Origin: Sebastes aleutianus
Taxonomy: Eukaryota > Chordata > Actinopteri > Perciformes > Sebastidae
Assembly (NCBI GenBank): GCA_916700875.1
Contig: CAKAKS010000062.1
Location: 16,582,460 to 16,646,459 of the forward strand
Reading direction: 5' to 3'
DNA length: 64,000 nt
The notes under the pieces were generated by a model. The model did not search any database, was not told where the DNA came from, and saw nothing but the letters and a program-made list of their open reading frames with translations. Position numbers and translations under genes: made by a program. This document shows, one piece after another, positions 11,304 through 23,009 of this stretch (its first letter is position 1; every line of letters starts with the position of its first letter).

Positions 11304-13571
11304 ATGGCCTCCATCACCCAGTCATCCGAGCCCGAGATCCCAGACAACCACAAAGAGAGCTGGCTGGCGCTACTTTCTGCTGCGGAAACGTATTGCCAAA
11401 AGTCTGGCTGCGACCTGGCTATACTTACAGCGTGTAAGAAGTTCCGGTCATTGGCTGGAGGCGGAGATGGGATGAGGAAACGGGATAGCAGCAGTGCCTT
11501 TCCTAAGGAGTGTGATTTCTCCTACAATGTATGGGGTCAAGGGTTTCTGGCCGAGTCGGCGCGCCGCTATATGGATGACATCGGCGTGCTGCACTCCACG
11601 ACCATGCTAACAACCCAAAAGCACACACGCCAGGCGGGGAGAGAGGGAGGAACCAAGCTGGTGGTTGACCTGACCTCTGACCCTGTACACAGGGGGGTGA
11701 GTGGCCTGCATGTGCTGCATACTGCACTGTGATACTAATTTAAACAGTTCACATCCATAACATGGTGGATTTTTGTTGTTGTTCCAGAGCTTTACAGGAG
11801 ATGGCGGGGTGGGCGGAGTCAGTCCCAATAGCAGACTGTATTCCCAAAGCTACCCGTCGATCTACAGCCCAGGAGCTGGGACCGGGCAGGGCGGCGGGCA
11901 GAATGACAACGGAGAGAGGGAACGGGAGAAGGGTGCGCTGGAGGCCGAGCAGAGCAGACAGAGGTCTGTGATTGAGGACTTGGAAGAAGAGTGTGAGGAC
12001 GAGGAAGAGGAGGAGGAGGAGGACATGGATGAGAGGAGACCCTATGGGAATGAAAGTGCTGGTGAGGAGCGACGCAAGTTCATCTGTGTATCTAAATGCT
12101 TTGATGTGCATCCACACTGAGGATTTCTCATCATTTTGCTTCAGGTGTCTTCTCCATGGACGAGGACTCTCTGTCAAGGGACTGCGAGCCGTTCTTCGAG
12201 TCCGACGGGGAGGAGGAGAGCACTGATGGTAAGATTTTGGCGTGCTGACTGAAGGTAGTCACATACTGTGCTCAGATCCACATTGGTGCATTATTCACAT
12301 GCATTTTTCTACCTGACAGGCTCTCTGAGCGAGGATGCTCCTCCGCCGACGCGTGGCATGTCTATGGGTCTGCCTGCGTACTCGTCCCGTCATGCCAACC
12401 CCATGGCTCTGGCCCGCTCGCTGCCTGTATCTGTGCCCGTGTGGGGCTGCAGAGGAGGCAGAGCTCAAGGAGAAGGCAACAGTGGAGAACGGGTGAGCAC
12501 ATGTAATTGTACAAAAAGGCATAGCTGCTGGTTTGTGTGCAGAGATTAAAATGTTCTGGGAGTAGGGCTGCCCCCTCTTAGTCGACTAATCGGTTGTTTT
12601 GGTGTTGATTGTAGCTGATTAGTCATATTTTATGATTTTTTCATGATGAATGACTTATTCATAAGAAACCTATGAGAGCATCTCTGGTAAACACAAGATA
12701 AGTGGTGATTTTGTTTGATTCTTTGTGGAGAAACTCAATTTTACAGATCTGTCGATTAAATCAACTAATCGATTAGTCAACAAAATTGTATGAGTTTTAG
12801 TCGACTAAATATTTCTGTGGTCGAGGACAGAGCTATCTAGGAGATTAGTGGGTTAACCAGCTGTCTTTCCGCTCAACTCAAATTTGATAACATGAAGTTG
12901 ACTTAATTCGAACAAGGGTAGATCACCATGGTAACTTATTCTGCTGCGGAGCAAGTTAACTTGGAAGAATGTTTACTATGTAATCAGTTTCCATCACCCT
13001 GATTTGAATTCAAAAGCAGACATCCTGAAAGTTAGAAAATGAAATAATTGATAATCAAGCGAGCTGTTGTTTTTTTAGTTTTCAGTTGACATATTTCATG
13101 CTGTCTGAAGACCAAGACAAAGCAACTATTCAGTTGTCAGTATTCTGATGCGCCAACTAATGACCACGACCGCTCCGTCAGTTCATGTGACCGTAAAAGT
13201 GTGTGTGACAATTGTGCAAGGTCGTACCGGGCAAATATTTTACAAATCGAGAATGAAAAACAATCCGACAAGAAGTTAGCACACAAACAGAGTTCATTTC
13301 ATTTCTGTCCAGATGTTCTCCTTTTTAACCACCTTATATATATATATATATATAAAAGTGCTTGGATGTATCAACCATACCAGTGGTTGTGTACTCCCTC
13401 CTGTGTCATGTTAACATGTGTGTTGTCTTTCAGGTGGGCGTTGCTGACCTGGATCACATCGCTGCCAGTATGAAGGCCCTGCTGGCCCCCGGAGCCAATG
13501 ATGGGACGGAAATGTTTGGGGCCCTGCCTCGGCCCCGTCTCAACACAGGGGACTTCTCCCTCAAGCACTGA
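11304..13571 (+). CDS. akt1s1: Proline-rich AKT1 substrate 1 (PRAS40), mTORC1 inhibitor
   Basis: Coding exons 11304-11696, 11788-12061, 12145-12228, 12320-12492 and 13434-13571 join in consistent phase to 353 codons plus stop (human protein 256). The extra length is in the N-terminal part and an acidic run (E/D-rich, about 199-215). All known control points are visible: the TOS motif FSMDE at 225-229 (human FVMDE), the Raptor-binding stretch RSLPVSVPVWG at 283-293 with Ser284 equivalent to human Ser183, and the Akt site RPRLNT at 341-346 with Thr346 equivalent to human Thr246. The CESD-type patch and SLSED also align. The segment around human Ser221 is not retained (exon 6 opens VGVADLDHIAAS). 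Known role: cytosolic mTORC1 substrate that blocks substrate access until phosphorylated by Akt. The start is the first ATG after a good acceptor. It is divergent from tbc1d17, as in mammals. Confidence 0.96.
12561..12835 (-). mobile_element. hAT-like miniature element in akt1s1 intron
   Basis: Begins TAGGGCTGCCCCCTCTTAGT and ends GTGGTCGAGGACAGAGCTA, with repeated GTCGACTAAT motifs. The same family lies in the opposite orientation at 52451-52735. It is too small to code for a transposase. Confidence 0.6.
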
Positions 13572-14151
13572 GAGTGAGGCGAGTAGAGAGAAAGAGAAAG
13601 GGATAGAGGGAGAGATGAAGGTCGTCGTGGCGGGAGGAGACCCGGGTCGGTTGGCAGATGTGACGTGCAGGATGTGAAACAGCGTAAAAGCTAGTACCTC
13701 CATTTATTTCTCACTAACCAAAATTAACGGCACATGCTTCGAAGGAGAAAGAAATGTTGTTATGAACACTAATAACATTTTCAACACCACACCCCCCCTC
13801 CCACCTCGTCACTACACATGTCACAATACCAGCTACTACACATCCCGCAACACTACATTAGGATTGGACCTCAAGACGTGTCTGTGGTAGCCCCCACTGC
13901 ACTGACCAACAAGGACACTAAAACAGGGTGTATAGTAGGCTAACTGGCTAATTGTTACGCACCTTGTGTGCTGATAAGGTTTGCCCTTTTGGTAAAATCA
14001 CTTGTGAATTGATGAGAATTTGGGGAGCAGCCATCTGTACCCGGTCGATTGTTGGCCTCAGTGCTGCATGCTAAATGCTATTTTACCTTAAACGATACAT
14101 GGCAAAGAGTGGCAGTTTGGTCACTCTCCTGAAACATGATATAAAACTAGC

Positions 14152-14735
14152 TTAAAGGAATAGTTTTAACATTTTAATCTCTTATGTCTGTGTGTGTGAG
14201 CTAGACCTGAGAGACAGTCAGCTTAGCTCAGCATAGACTGGAAGCAGAGGTAAAAACAGCCTGGCTCTCTCTGAAGTTCAAAAATACACCTGCCAACACC
14301 TCTAAAGCTCATTCATTAACGTGTTGCATACTTTTTTTTCGGTACACAAGCAGGAATGTAAACTAACAAGTTACATCCTGTAACTATTTCTCGACAGCTT
14401 GTCCATCCGCCCAGCGTCTCTGGCTACAAGCTGCATTCACGTAATGTTGACAAACTGAGAAGAGCAAGAAAACAACCTGTGTATGATCCTGGGTGTTGTT
14501 TTGCCAACATTACATGTAACTCCACTTAAAATTTACATTTTGACATTTCTGAATGTCTCTTTGTGTTTTCTAGTGAGCTTTAAAAGTGTTGGCAGGTGTA
14601 TTTCTGAACTTCAGAGAGAGCCAGGCTAGCTGTTTCCATCTGCTTCCAGTCTTTATGCTAAGCTAAGCTAACCATCTCCCAGCTCTAGCTCATGGCCCTG
14701 CCATTATTATATATGCTGAAGTTTTAACATGAAGC
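14152..14735. mobile_element. Long inverted-repeat element inside the probable akt1s1 3'UTR
   Basis: Starts TTAAAGGAATAGTTTTAACA. Arms of roughly 120 bases pair: AGACTGGAAGCAGAGG and CAGCCTGGCTCTCTCTGAAG near 14240-14280 answer CTTCAGAGAGAGCCAGGCTAG and CATCTGCTTCCAGTCT near 14607-14652. Both arms also contain ATACACCTGCCAACAC or its complement. A transcript through it should fold into a long stem. Confidence 0.75.
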
Positions 14736-15198
14736 ACAAGAGCCAGTGATCTCCCAGGAATACATGGATGTTTCCCTGCATGCTCTTATTATCTACTGGG
14801 TAAGTCGACCAACAGGCCAGTTGTTGACATCCACCCCCTCACCCCTCCGCAAAAAACACCAGTCTATTCCTTCAAGGGGTAGAAACCAGAGAAATGGTTT
14901 ATTAACATGAAGCTTGTGGCTTTTCAAAATGTGAGCAGAGGACACCAGCACCTCCTCATAACATGCCTATTTGTACTTTTACTTTTGCCAATGAATGACT
15001 GACTGATAGAATGATTGTAAATCAATACTGAGTTAGTTAGTTTTTTTTTTTTTTTTTTGCTCCAGATATCTTGATGAAATGACCGAATGAATGAGAAAGT
15101 GACTGTGAGAGAGAGAGAAAGAGATTTGAAAGGAACAAATGTCCATCTCTGACATTTCAAAAACAAATAAAAATGTTCCGTTAAGTACTTTTGTTTCA

Positions 15199-15204
15199 AA
15201 TAAA
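15199..15204 (+). terminator. Poly(A) signal AATAAA, probably for akt1s1
   Basis: Canonical hexamer in TTTCAAATAAAGGAGC, the last on the plus strand before the convergent B30.2 gene. About 190 bases separate it from the opposing signal at 15390. Confidence 0.45.
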
Positions 15205-15389
15205 GGAGCAACACCAAGAGAGAAAAAGACTCGTGGTATATTTGTGTGTGAGGATGTAATGTTATTAAAGGCCTCTAGAGGGCCTCAGTACTCTACTGAA
15301 GTTAAGAAGTGATCTGATTTCTGCTCAGCTCTGATATATGGTATCACACAGAAATAATGCAATATCAGTGTTTTTACACAATAGTTGAA

Positions 15390-15395
15390 TTTATT
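15390..15395 (-). terminator. Poly(A) signal for the B30.2 gene
   Basis: TTTATT on the plus strand is AATAAA on the minus strand, about 375 bases past the B30.2 stop codon. The two genes therefore converge closely. Confidence 0.4.
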
Positions 15396-15770
15396 GACTA
15401 AATTCAGCACATAAAAAAAGATAAGTTAAACAAGCACTCAAGTACATGCAAAGTCCTGCGTGTTAAAAAAAACATACAAAACATTGCCTAAAACTAATTT
15501 AAATAAAATACATAAATAGATACGCAATAGTGAATTAAATAAGTAGCCATCTTTGGATATATTATATGAGATGAATAACCTTTCTTCATGCAATCAGAGA
15601 AAGCAAACAAAGATGCCACAACGTTCTGCTTTATAACTCCAACACTTGTTCCCCAAACATCACAAGCTCTCCATCTCCTTTCCCGACACCTTCTTAGGTT
15701 TACTACTTACTACTTGACCCTCCCTCCCCCCATCCCTCCCTTCATGCTCAACCCTCAACTGTGTCACTGA

Positions 15771-18700
15771 TCATTTTTTCCGAATGAGGCAGAACGAATT
15801 TGTGCCAACCCAGAACCCGGGGAAAACCTTCTCCTGGATGTCGGCTTTGAACTTGTGAATCAGCCGCACCTCCTCTCCGTCCACCGCGAGGAACTTGATG
15901 ATGCCGGCGGGCTGGTCCAAGTAGATGCCCATCGTGGAGGTCAGGGGGAGCTGGACGTCTACATTCTCGCTGTTGTGCCAGACTTGGTAGCAGGAGCCAG
16001 ACCAGCCGGCGCCCCAGGAGTTGATGTTCTCTCCGAGGCCGCAGGGGCCGCGAGGGTCCTGGCCTTTCCTGGGTGCGTTCTCACCGATCACCCCGATCAC
16101 CACCCAGCCATCGTAGTCCACCTCCCAGTACCCTCGATAGCTCTTCACACCCTCCTTACACAGCACCTAAACAATGGAGGAGGCACACAGCAGCTACAGT
16201 CCAAAGTTTTACAAAATGATTTATCGATTACTTTATTAACATGGAATTAATGTGCAGGTTTAAGTTTAAGTAAAATAAGTTATACATATTATAAATAAAA
16301 TAAGTGTACCATTAATCTCACAGTTTATAATGAGCATTTTTCTGATATTTTATAGTTTTTTCAAAGCAGATATTCACACATCCAGCAATCTCAGATGCAG
16401 GTGTGTTGGAAAGAATCACGAGTCTTGAGAAAAGAAGATCCCGCACACTGCTCTTGTTCAGCAGCATCCCCATTTATTGATCAGACGTTTTGGTCAAACA
16501 CTCTTGCCGAAGGTCCAGAGAGACACTCCTGATACCCAAATGTATGTGCACAAGTACTGAAAAAGTGAGTTTTTCATGATATATCCCCTTTAAGTAAAGG
16601 ATCTGGCTACTTCTTCCACCACTGGAGACTGATTTTAACATCTAACAGCCAGCATATCCTCTTCCTTGGACAGCCTAACATGACTAAATGAACTGAGGGT
16701 GTAATACATACAATTTTGCATAGAAATTACAGCACCATTGTGTTTAGCTACATTTAAAGTTAAATTAAACGTATTGTTTGTCTCCTCATCTCAGTCTCCT
16801 GAGATGTTGTCAAACCTGTCCAATTACTGAGCAACATGTGTCCATGTGACTGAGTTACAAGCATTGGTTTGGTTGTAATTGGACAGTGTAACCCAATAAA
16901 AACCACATACAAGAAAGATAACTTTTGTCTACGATTTAGACAACACTGTAGGTGAGATTCCTCCCTAAACTCATGACCAGAGGCAGGCCTACCTGTGGAG
17001 AGTGTTCATATCTCTCAGGTCTGTTGGGATATGGGCAGACTGCATCTGACGTGCGGGCCACCTTGGACCCGCCCTCTGAAATCCACAACAGTTTCTGTGC
17101 AGTTTTATCATCCAGAGAAAGCGGCAGCCAATCTGAGAGGAAAAATGTATTATTATATTTACATTTAACTAGGCTTATTCAACTTGTGTTCAAACGACCC
17201 AGGAAACAAAAGTGTTTACATTACATTTATTAGTATAAATAAATAATTTAATTTAATTTTTATTTCTTAAAGATGAATTATTGCCTTAAACCTGAATTTA
17301 AATATTTACTTTCTAAATTGTTTTTTGTTTAATTTATTATATTTATCTTTGCACACTAAAGACTCCACACTCTAGTTTCCACTAATAGCTTGACTTCATA
17401 TTGTGTGGCATCAATTAGTATCAAAACTGTTTTTTTTTTTTTTTTACATATGACATTTAAAATGAAAACAAAATGAAAAAGCCGTTACGTTTCATGAAGT
17501 CAGCCCTGGTGGTGGGTTCAGGGATATTTGGCTCGTATGGCGGCGGCAGATTCTCTGAGGAGAGATAATAAGAGAATTAAAAAGGAATAATAATATTCAA
17601 CTTTATCATGAATGGATAATCACATTTACATGACACCATCTATTTAAAGTAATGAATAGTTCTCTTTATTCTTTGGTGATGTACAATAAAGACCTCCCAA
17701 GAGTAATACACCATGATGCTCATTACCTTCTACAGCACTGCCGTTTTTTCTTCCTGCAAAAGAAAAACATAGAGTGTCATTTCACTGCAATAATATATAT
17801 AATAATGTATGTAATGTAAGTACTTAAATACAATAAAATAAGTGACTAATACAATAACGATAAAATAGAATAAAAGTATACAACCTAAATACAATAAAAT
17901 AAGTGATTAATAAAATAATGATTAAATATAATAAAATGTTTACAACTTAAATACAATGAAAATGTCATTATAAAATAACAATAAAATTCTACTCTATTTC
18001 ATTGTTATTTTATTAATAAAACCAAAATAGAATAAAATTGTACAACTTAAATATAATACAATTTGTGAATAAGATAATGTAAAAATGTCTATACACCATT
18101 CTTAATCAAAGGCCAAAGGATCTGAGTACGTCTTCCACCACTGTATATATAATATGTTTGATGGCCTCATATGAACTTCTTTAACACATTTCTTTAATGC
18201 TCAACACTCTTCAGGGTGGCACCGACAAGTAAACTTCAGTCAGCTCCTTTAAAGCTTCTCATCTTCCTCTGAAGCCTCTCCCTTCATCAATGCTTCCGTC
18301 AGGCTGCGGTTGATCGACAGTAAATCACCTACGACTCTCAACATATACAGTAGATCACAGAGGAGTATGTGTGCTATGTGGGTTTTAGGTTTCTACATAA
18401 GGAATCTGGAGGCCGGAGCATCCATCTGAGGAGGACACACATCCCTGCCACTGACAGCAGGGAGTCTAATTCTCAGAGTATTTCTGTATGATGCTGTTAC
18501 TTCACACCGCCGAGGGCTTTGGGTTTGTCATGTAGTGGGCTGGTGTTATAATCTCTGTTGTTTGTTCCTCCTCCAGTCTGTGAGTCATTCTGTCTTCTGA
18601 CATTCGGAGAAAACTGTGATCCAATACTGGCCGGTCAGGTCATCATCTGTCCCCCCTCTGCATAAATAAGTTTTCCACGCTCAAGTTACTGTTTCTCACA

Positions 18701-21700
18701 TTTCAAACAGATAACTAACTCATCGCTCTTACTCAACTACCAGATTATGTTACATCACCACATTAGCTCATTTTCTGTGTCCTTTGCTATTGCCAAATTT
18801 AGACAGAACAGCCTCAATTCTCCTGATTCCATATAAGGGTGCTTCAAAGTGTGATTTCCATATAGCTCATGCTGTGTAGTAAATGCATTAGTGGGCCTGA
18901 GAACAGGCTTTCTATACTTAATATAAGGCATATTATAACCTCCAGTTTTTAATGTTAAAAATAGCATGTTCTCACTGAGTTTGAGAATATCACATATATA
19001 TGATCCTGCATCAGCTTGTTCCAACTCTCATTGAATATATGTATCGATTAAATTAAGAGAAATATTTAAACCCAAGATCACATAGTTTTATTGCTATATC
19101 ATACCAGCAGATTCTACATTGTCATTTTATACGCTTTTCTCTTGTGTAGGGACAGTGTGTAGGATTTAATGGCATCTAGTGGTGTGGTTGCAGATTGCAA
19201 CCAACTGAGTACACCTCCGCTCACTCCTCCCTTTCCAGGATTGTGGTAACGTGAGCCGTTGAGTGCAAAACCGTGGTAACGCTATTCGCCTCATTCAGAG
19301 GCCATCCTTACCATAATAACACTACTTTAGGAGCAACAAAGTCAGACTGCGGCTGACGGTACCACGGTTTTGTATTCTACCGCAGTTTCACAAGTGTGTC
19401 GGAGAACCACTGTGGCCTTCAGGTAACATAAAAAACACGAAAGTCTCTCTCTAGAGCCAGTGTTTGGTTTGTCCATTCTGGGCTACTGTAGAAACATGGT
19501 GGAGCAACATGGCGGACTCTGTGATGACGACCTGCTCCCTACGTAGATATGAAGGGCTCATTCTAAACTAAAAAACACAACGATTCTTATTTTCAGGTGG
19601 TTTTACACTAATGAAAACATTCTTATTAATATTACTGTATATTTCATTTCTGCTAATAGAAATACTACATTCTGACCCTTTAAATATCTATAAATGTTTG
19701 TGGGTTTAAACAACGTTTGGCAATTTGCGGGTGAAATGCTGGAGTGCCACATGGTTTAAGGTTGTTCTTGCAACAATAACTGTGGTTGCTTATAGTTCAC
19801 TTTGTTAGTGATTTAATGACTACAGTTTGAACAGAATGGAAGCAGATGATAATCAGGATAAAATACCATCAGATAAAGTTTTCACCCTCTCAGGAAGAGC
19901 ACAAAGAAATGAGCTTTAAAGTCACAGATTTAAAAAGCTATATGACCTGCGATAACCCTGCACAACCAATCACTACATGACATTTACATTATTGTAAAAA
20001 GCCATATTATTGTACAGTAATAGTCCAATCAAAGCAGTTACGTGCTGCATATTCTGACATTTAATGTCTGGTGCTCCTGTCAGCGTCTTTCAGGTGGGAT
20101 GATTTATCAGGTGACATGTGCGAGTCTGAGGAAACATAACCTCTTCAGCCTGCCTGACCCTCAGCTGGGGACACCAGCAGCGTTACAACCAGGAGGAAAC
20201 ATTGGGAGTCTGGTATATAACATCTGCAGGATGTGATCAAGGGGGTGGCGTTGCTTTCCCCGAATCGTGTTAGCCTGCGGTTCTTCTAAGTGTGCCGAAT
20301 ATGTTGTGAGAGGGCCAACTTTAAGCTTTAAAGGCAGACATCCTCGGCTGCCCCTTTAAAAGTCTAAAATACTGCGCCGTAATTAAAAATCTAAATATAT
20401 ACGGCCTTACTGTTATGCAGGAGACCATTATGTCGAACACAATTACCTGACTGAAGCCACTAAGACCAGAAAATGTGATAATTGACTGGGCATGCAGAAA
20501 TATTAATTGGACCCTACTGAGGCTTAAGGGTCTAATTACAGAGCAGATTTTGGAGATTGTCCGCGTGTCCTCACTGAGTTCAGCAGCAGGCCCGGCGTCA
20601 ATCTGACCAGCAGATGGACAGAGCAGGAGGAGAGGAGGACAGATTTGGCAGGACAGAGAGTGAAGGTCATGTTGCCTTTAGAGATTGCTGGAGCAGAGAG
20701 ACGCTGGTGACAGATCACTTCATTCATCTCTCTGTCCTGATCTCGTCCATAAAAGGAACGCAGCAGGTGAGACACGATGAAAGAAACGTCTTGGGGAATA
20801 GTGTTGACTCCATCCAGGCATTAAGAAGAATTACTGAGAATAGATGAGAAGACAGACGTATAATATATCCATCTCCAAATGTGTAAAATGTTTCTGGCTT
20901 CTATCTGAGGGGAATGAGGTGATCACCCTGACCTCAGGCGACCTTGGAGTGAGATATCAGGCTGGCAGTAAGTGTGGTAGGTGATTGGAGATCAGTCAGC
21001 GTTGTGAAGGTTAAATCCTGGCGGATGCCTGTCCAAGCTCAGCGGGATCAACAGGAAAGCCTCGCAGAGATAAACGCCTCGTCGAAATGATTGATGATTT
21101 GACATCACAGCATTAAAGACACAGAGGAGATGGAGTAGGATGCACGAGTGAGGTCTGAGGCTTTGGAATATTTAAAGGCAGAGGGACCATAAAGAAGACA
21201 CCTCATGAATCAAGTCAGGGATATTGGATGATGAAGCTGATGGAGAAAAAACTGTCAAGTAACTGAGCTGGATTAGTGTGTAACTTCAAAAGGACAAAAG
21301 ATCTCTGTGGAATCACAGCAACGAGAAGATACAAAAAGTTACGTCCTCCCGAGCACATGTTTAAAGGATCAGCCTGCCAAAAGGTCAACGTTGGATCTTG
21401 ATGAGGTTGTTTGCTTTGGACGGCCGTATCAGACTTTTTCCATCCCCAGATTCCCCTCACAGTGGGACAGAGCTACATTATCTGTGCGGATCAGGTTCAA
21501 AACATCCCAGTGAGACTGCAAGATCAGAAGATAGTGAGATGAGGTGGAGGGAGAGAGAAGAACATAGTTGGCGTGGGCCCCTGGCTCATCCCTCTGGTTC
21601 CTGTCAAGAATCCTTGGCTGGAAGCCCTGCGCACATGTGACGTGGAGATGGGAAGGAAGTAAAACACATGGCGAGACAGATGGATGAAGGATTCTGGGAA

Positions 21701-23009
21701 AAGGAAGAATTCAAGAGGAAGGGCTGGTACAAAAACAAAAGGGACTGATCTATAAAGTGTGAATCCTCCTGGGGGCTCCTGCACAGAATTGCCACATTAA
21801 ATACATTATTCAATTATGTTTAGTGTATTTTAGTGCAACCAATGTTAGCTGATCACATTAGTTTACTATCTATCAGTTATGGTGACAAAGTTTTGATTCC
21901 TTAAATTCCTTAAGGAGACATCTAAGTGCAGAGGACGGGGTTCCGTATGTTACACAATGTTTTTTTTTAACATTTTGGGACTTGAATCACTGTGCAGCAT
22001 TTCACACTTCATTACTGCCACTGCCAGAGGAGGGATTAGTAACATTGGAGCCGGGAGTTGGGAGGGGGAGTAGGGGGGTGTCTGAGTTATGGAAGCACCG
22101 AGCATGGATTAGAAATACCCAGAAGAAGCAGGAGAGGGACAATAGATGTTGATATGAAGAACTACCAGCAGTAGTGGCAGAGCTGAGAGAGGCGCGTCAT
22201 GAAACAAGACAGATATACGAGCTCTGAAACCGCAGATGAGGCTTTAACATTAAGACGAATTCAGTAAGTGATGGCACAAGTGCAAAAGAAACCATAACCG
22301 CCCCTGGAGAGGATCATTAATGCACGTTGTTGACATGAGTGATGATCCAGAGAAAAACTGGCAGAATCCAAGGTGAGGTGCTGACTTACAGGGATGGTCA
22401 GCATGAGGTGGCTTAATAGCATCAAATAAACAGCATATGAAGCACATGATAAAAGAGTGTGAAAAGCAATAAAGAACTTTTCTGCTAAAGTGGTGACAGA
22501 CGGAATAATTATTGAATAAAATAAAGATTTGAACATTTACAAATAGTGTTGCACAAAGAGAGAGAACATACCAAACTACTATGATTGTGATTATGAATAC
22601 TCTGATGCTCTAAAGCTGCTAATAGTAAGAAAGGAGTTATTATTTCAAATTCATTTCAGTGCAGAAGAAGAGAAGATAAAAATCTTGGAAAGCACGAAAA
22701 TGAGAAACTGAGCTTAGTTTAAGAGGCCACATATTGAGCAAAAGCACAAATTTTACTCAATCAGAGAATTATAAAAAAACACATTACATCCTTAAATTAT
22801 AATAAAGTATAACATATTTTAACTTCTATCTTTGCTAAGAAATATAAGTGCGAAGGCTAATTGTATCGATGCTAAATGACGCACAAGTGATGCATTCACT
22901 CTGTAATGTCCCTCACAGGCCCCCCTAGAGACTCAGGTGTGGATGGTTTCTTACCTGCTTTCTTGGGCACGGGCATGATTTCCTTGGTGCTCACGGCGCT
23001 GACTGGCAT
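15771..23009 (-). CDS. Small B30.2 (PRY-SPRY) domain protein, no RING or B-box
   Basis: Five coding exons, 23009-22955, 17753-17727, 17554-17489, 17132-16993 and 16166-15771, join in phase to 227 codons plus stop. Residues 1-50 are a basic, proline-rich leader (MPVSAVSTKEIMPVPKKAG, then ENLPPPYEPNIPEP). The PRY part is about 51-96 (WLPLSLDDKTAQKLLWIS, PYPNRPERYEHSPQ) and the SPRY part about 97-227 (VLCKEGVKSYRGYWEVDY, CGLGENINSWG, GIYLDQPAGIIKFLAV, VFPGFWVG). These are standard B30.2 landmarks. B30.2 domains bind peptides or other ligands and usually end TRIM ligases; nothing RING-like is found upstream within 9 kb. The start ATG is chosen at the conserved exon end; the frame stays open further upstream, so the N-terminus is uncertain. 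Intron 1 is 5.2 kb and exon 2 only 27 bases. I do not recognise the orthologue; it may be a teleost-specific paralogue or a degraded TRIM. Confidence 0.82.
17754..22954 (-). other. Intron 1 of the B30.2 gene
   Basis: AT-rich at 17770-18100 with repeated AATACAATAAAATA text. The inverted-repeat element 19149-19683 lies inside. The remainder (18100-19140 and 19690-22950) shows no protein-like frame, RNA gene or element that I recognise. Confidence 0.5.
19149..19683 (-). mobile_element. Dispersed element B, copy 1
   Basis: Left edge GGGACAGTGTGTAGGATTTA, right edge TACATTCTGACCCTTTAA. Read on the minus strand it matches 54321-54571 and the outer parts of 57575-58404: it starts TTAAAGGGTC and shares GCAGAAA and ATTAATAAG, and it ends in the TTGGTTGCAA and TGCCA/CTAGTG phrases. 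Confidence 0.65.

Larger units (their letters stand above)
13572..15225 (+). other. akt1s1: Probable akt1s1 3'UTR
   Basis: No other gene is seen between the stop codon and poly(A) signals AATAAA near 15165 and at 15199-15204. The exact 3' end is inferred. It contains the inverted-repeat element at 14152-14735. Confidence 0.5.

Noticed and set aside
11749..12177. 142-codon minus-strand frame
   Set aside because: It is the antisense shadow of akt1s1 exon 3.
15855..16250. 131-codon plus-strand frame
   Set aside because: It is antisense to the last exon of the B30.2 gene, whose protein has clear SPRY landmarks.
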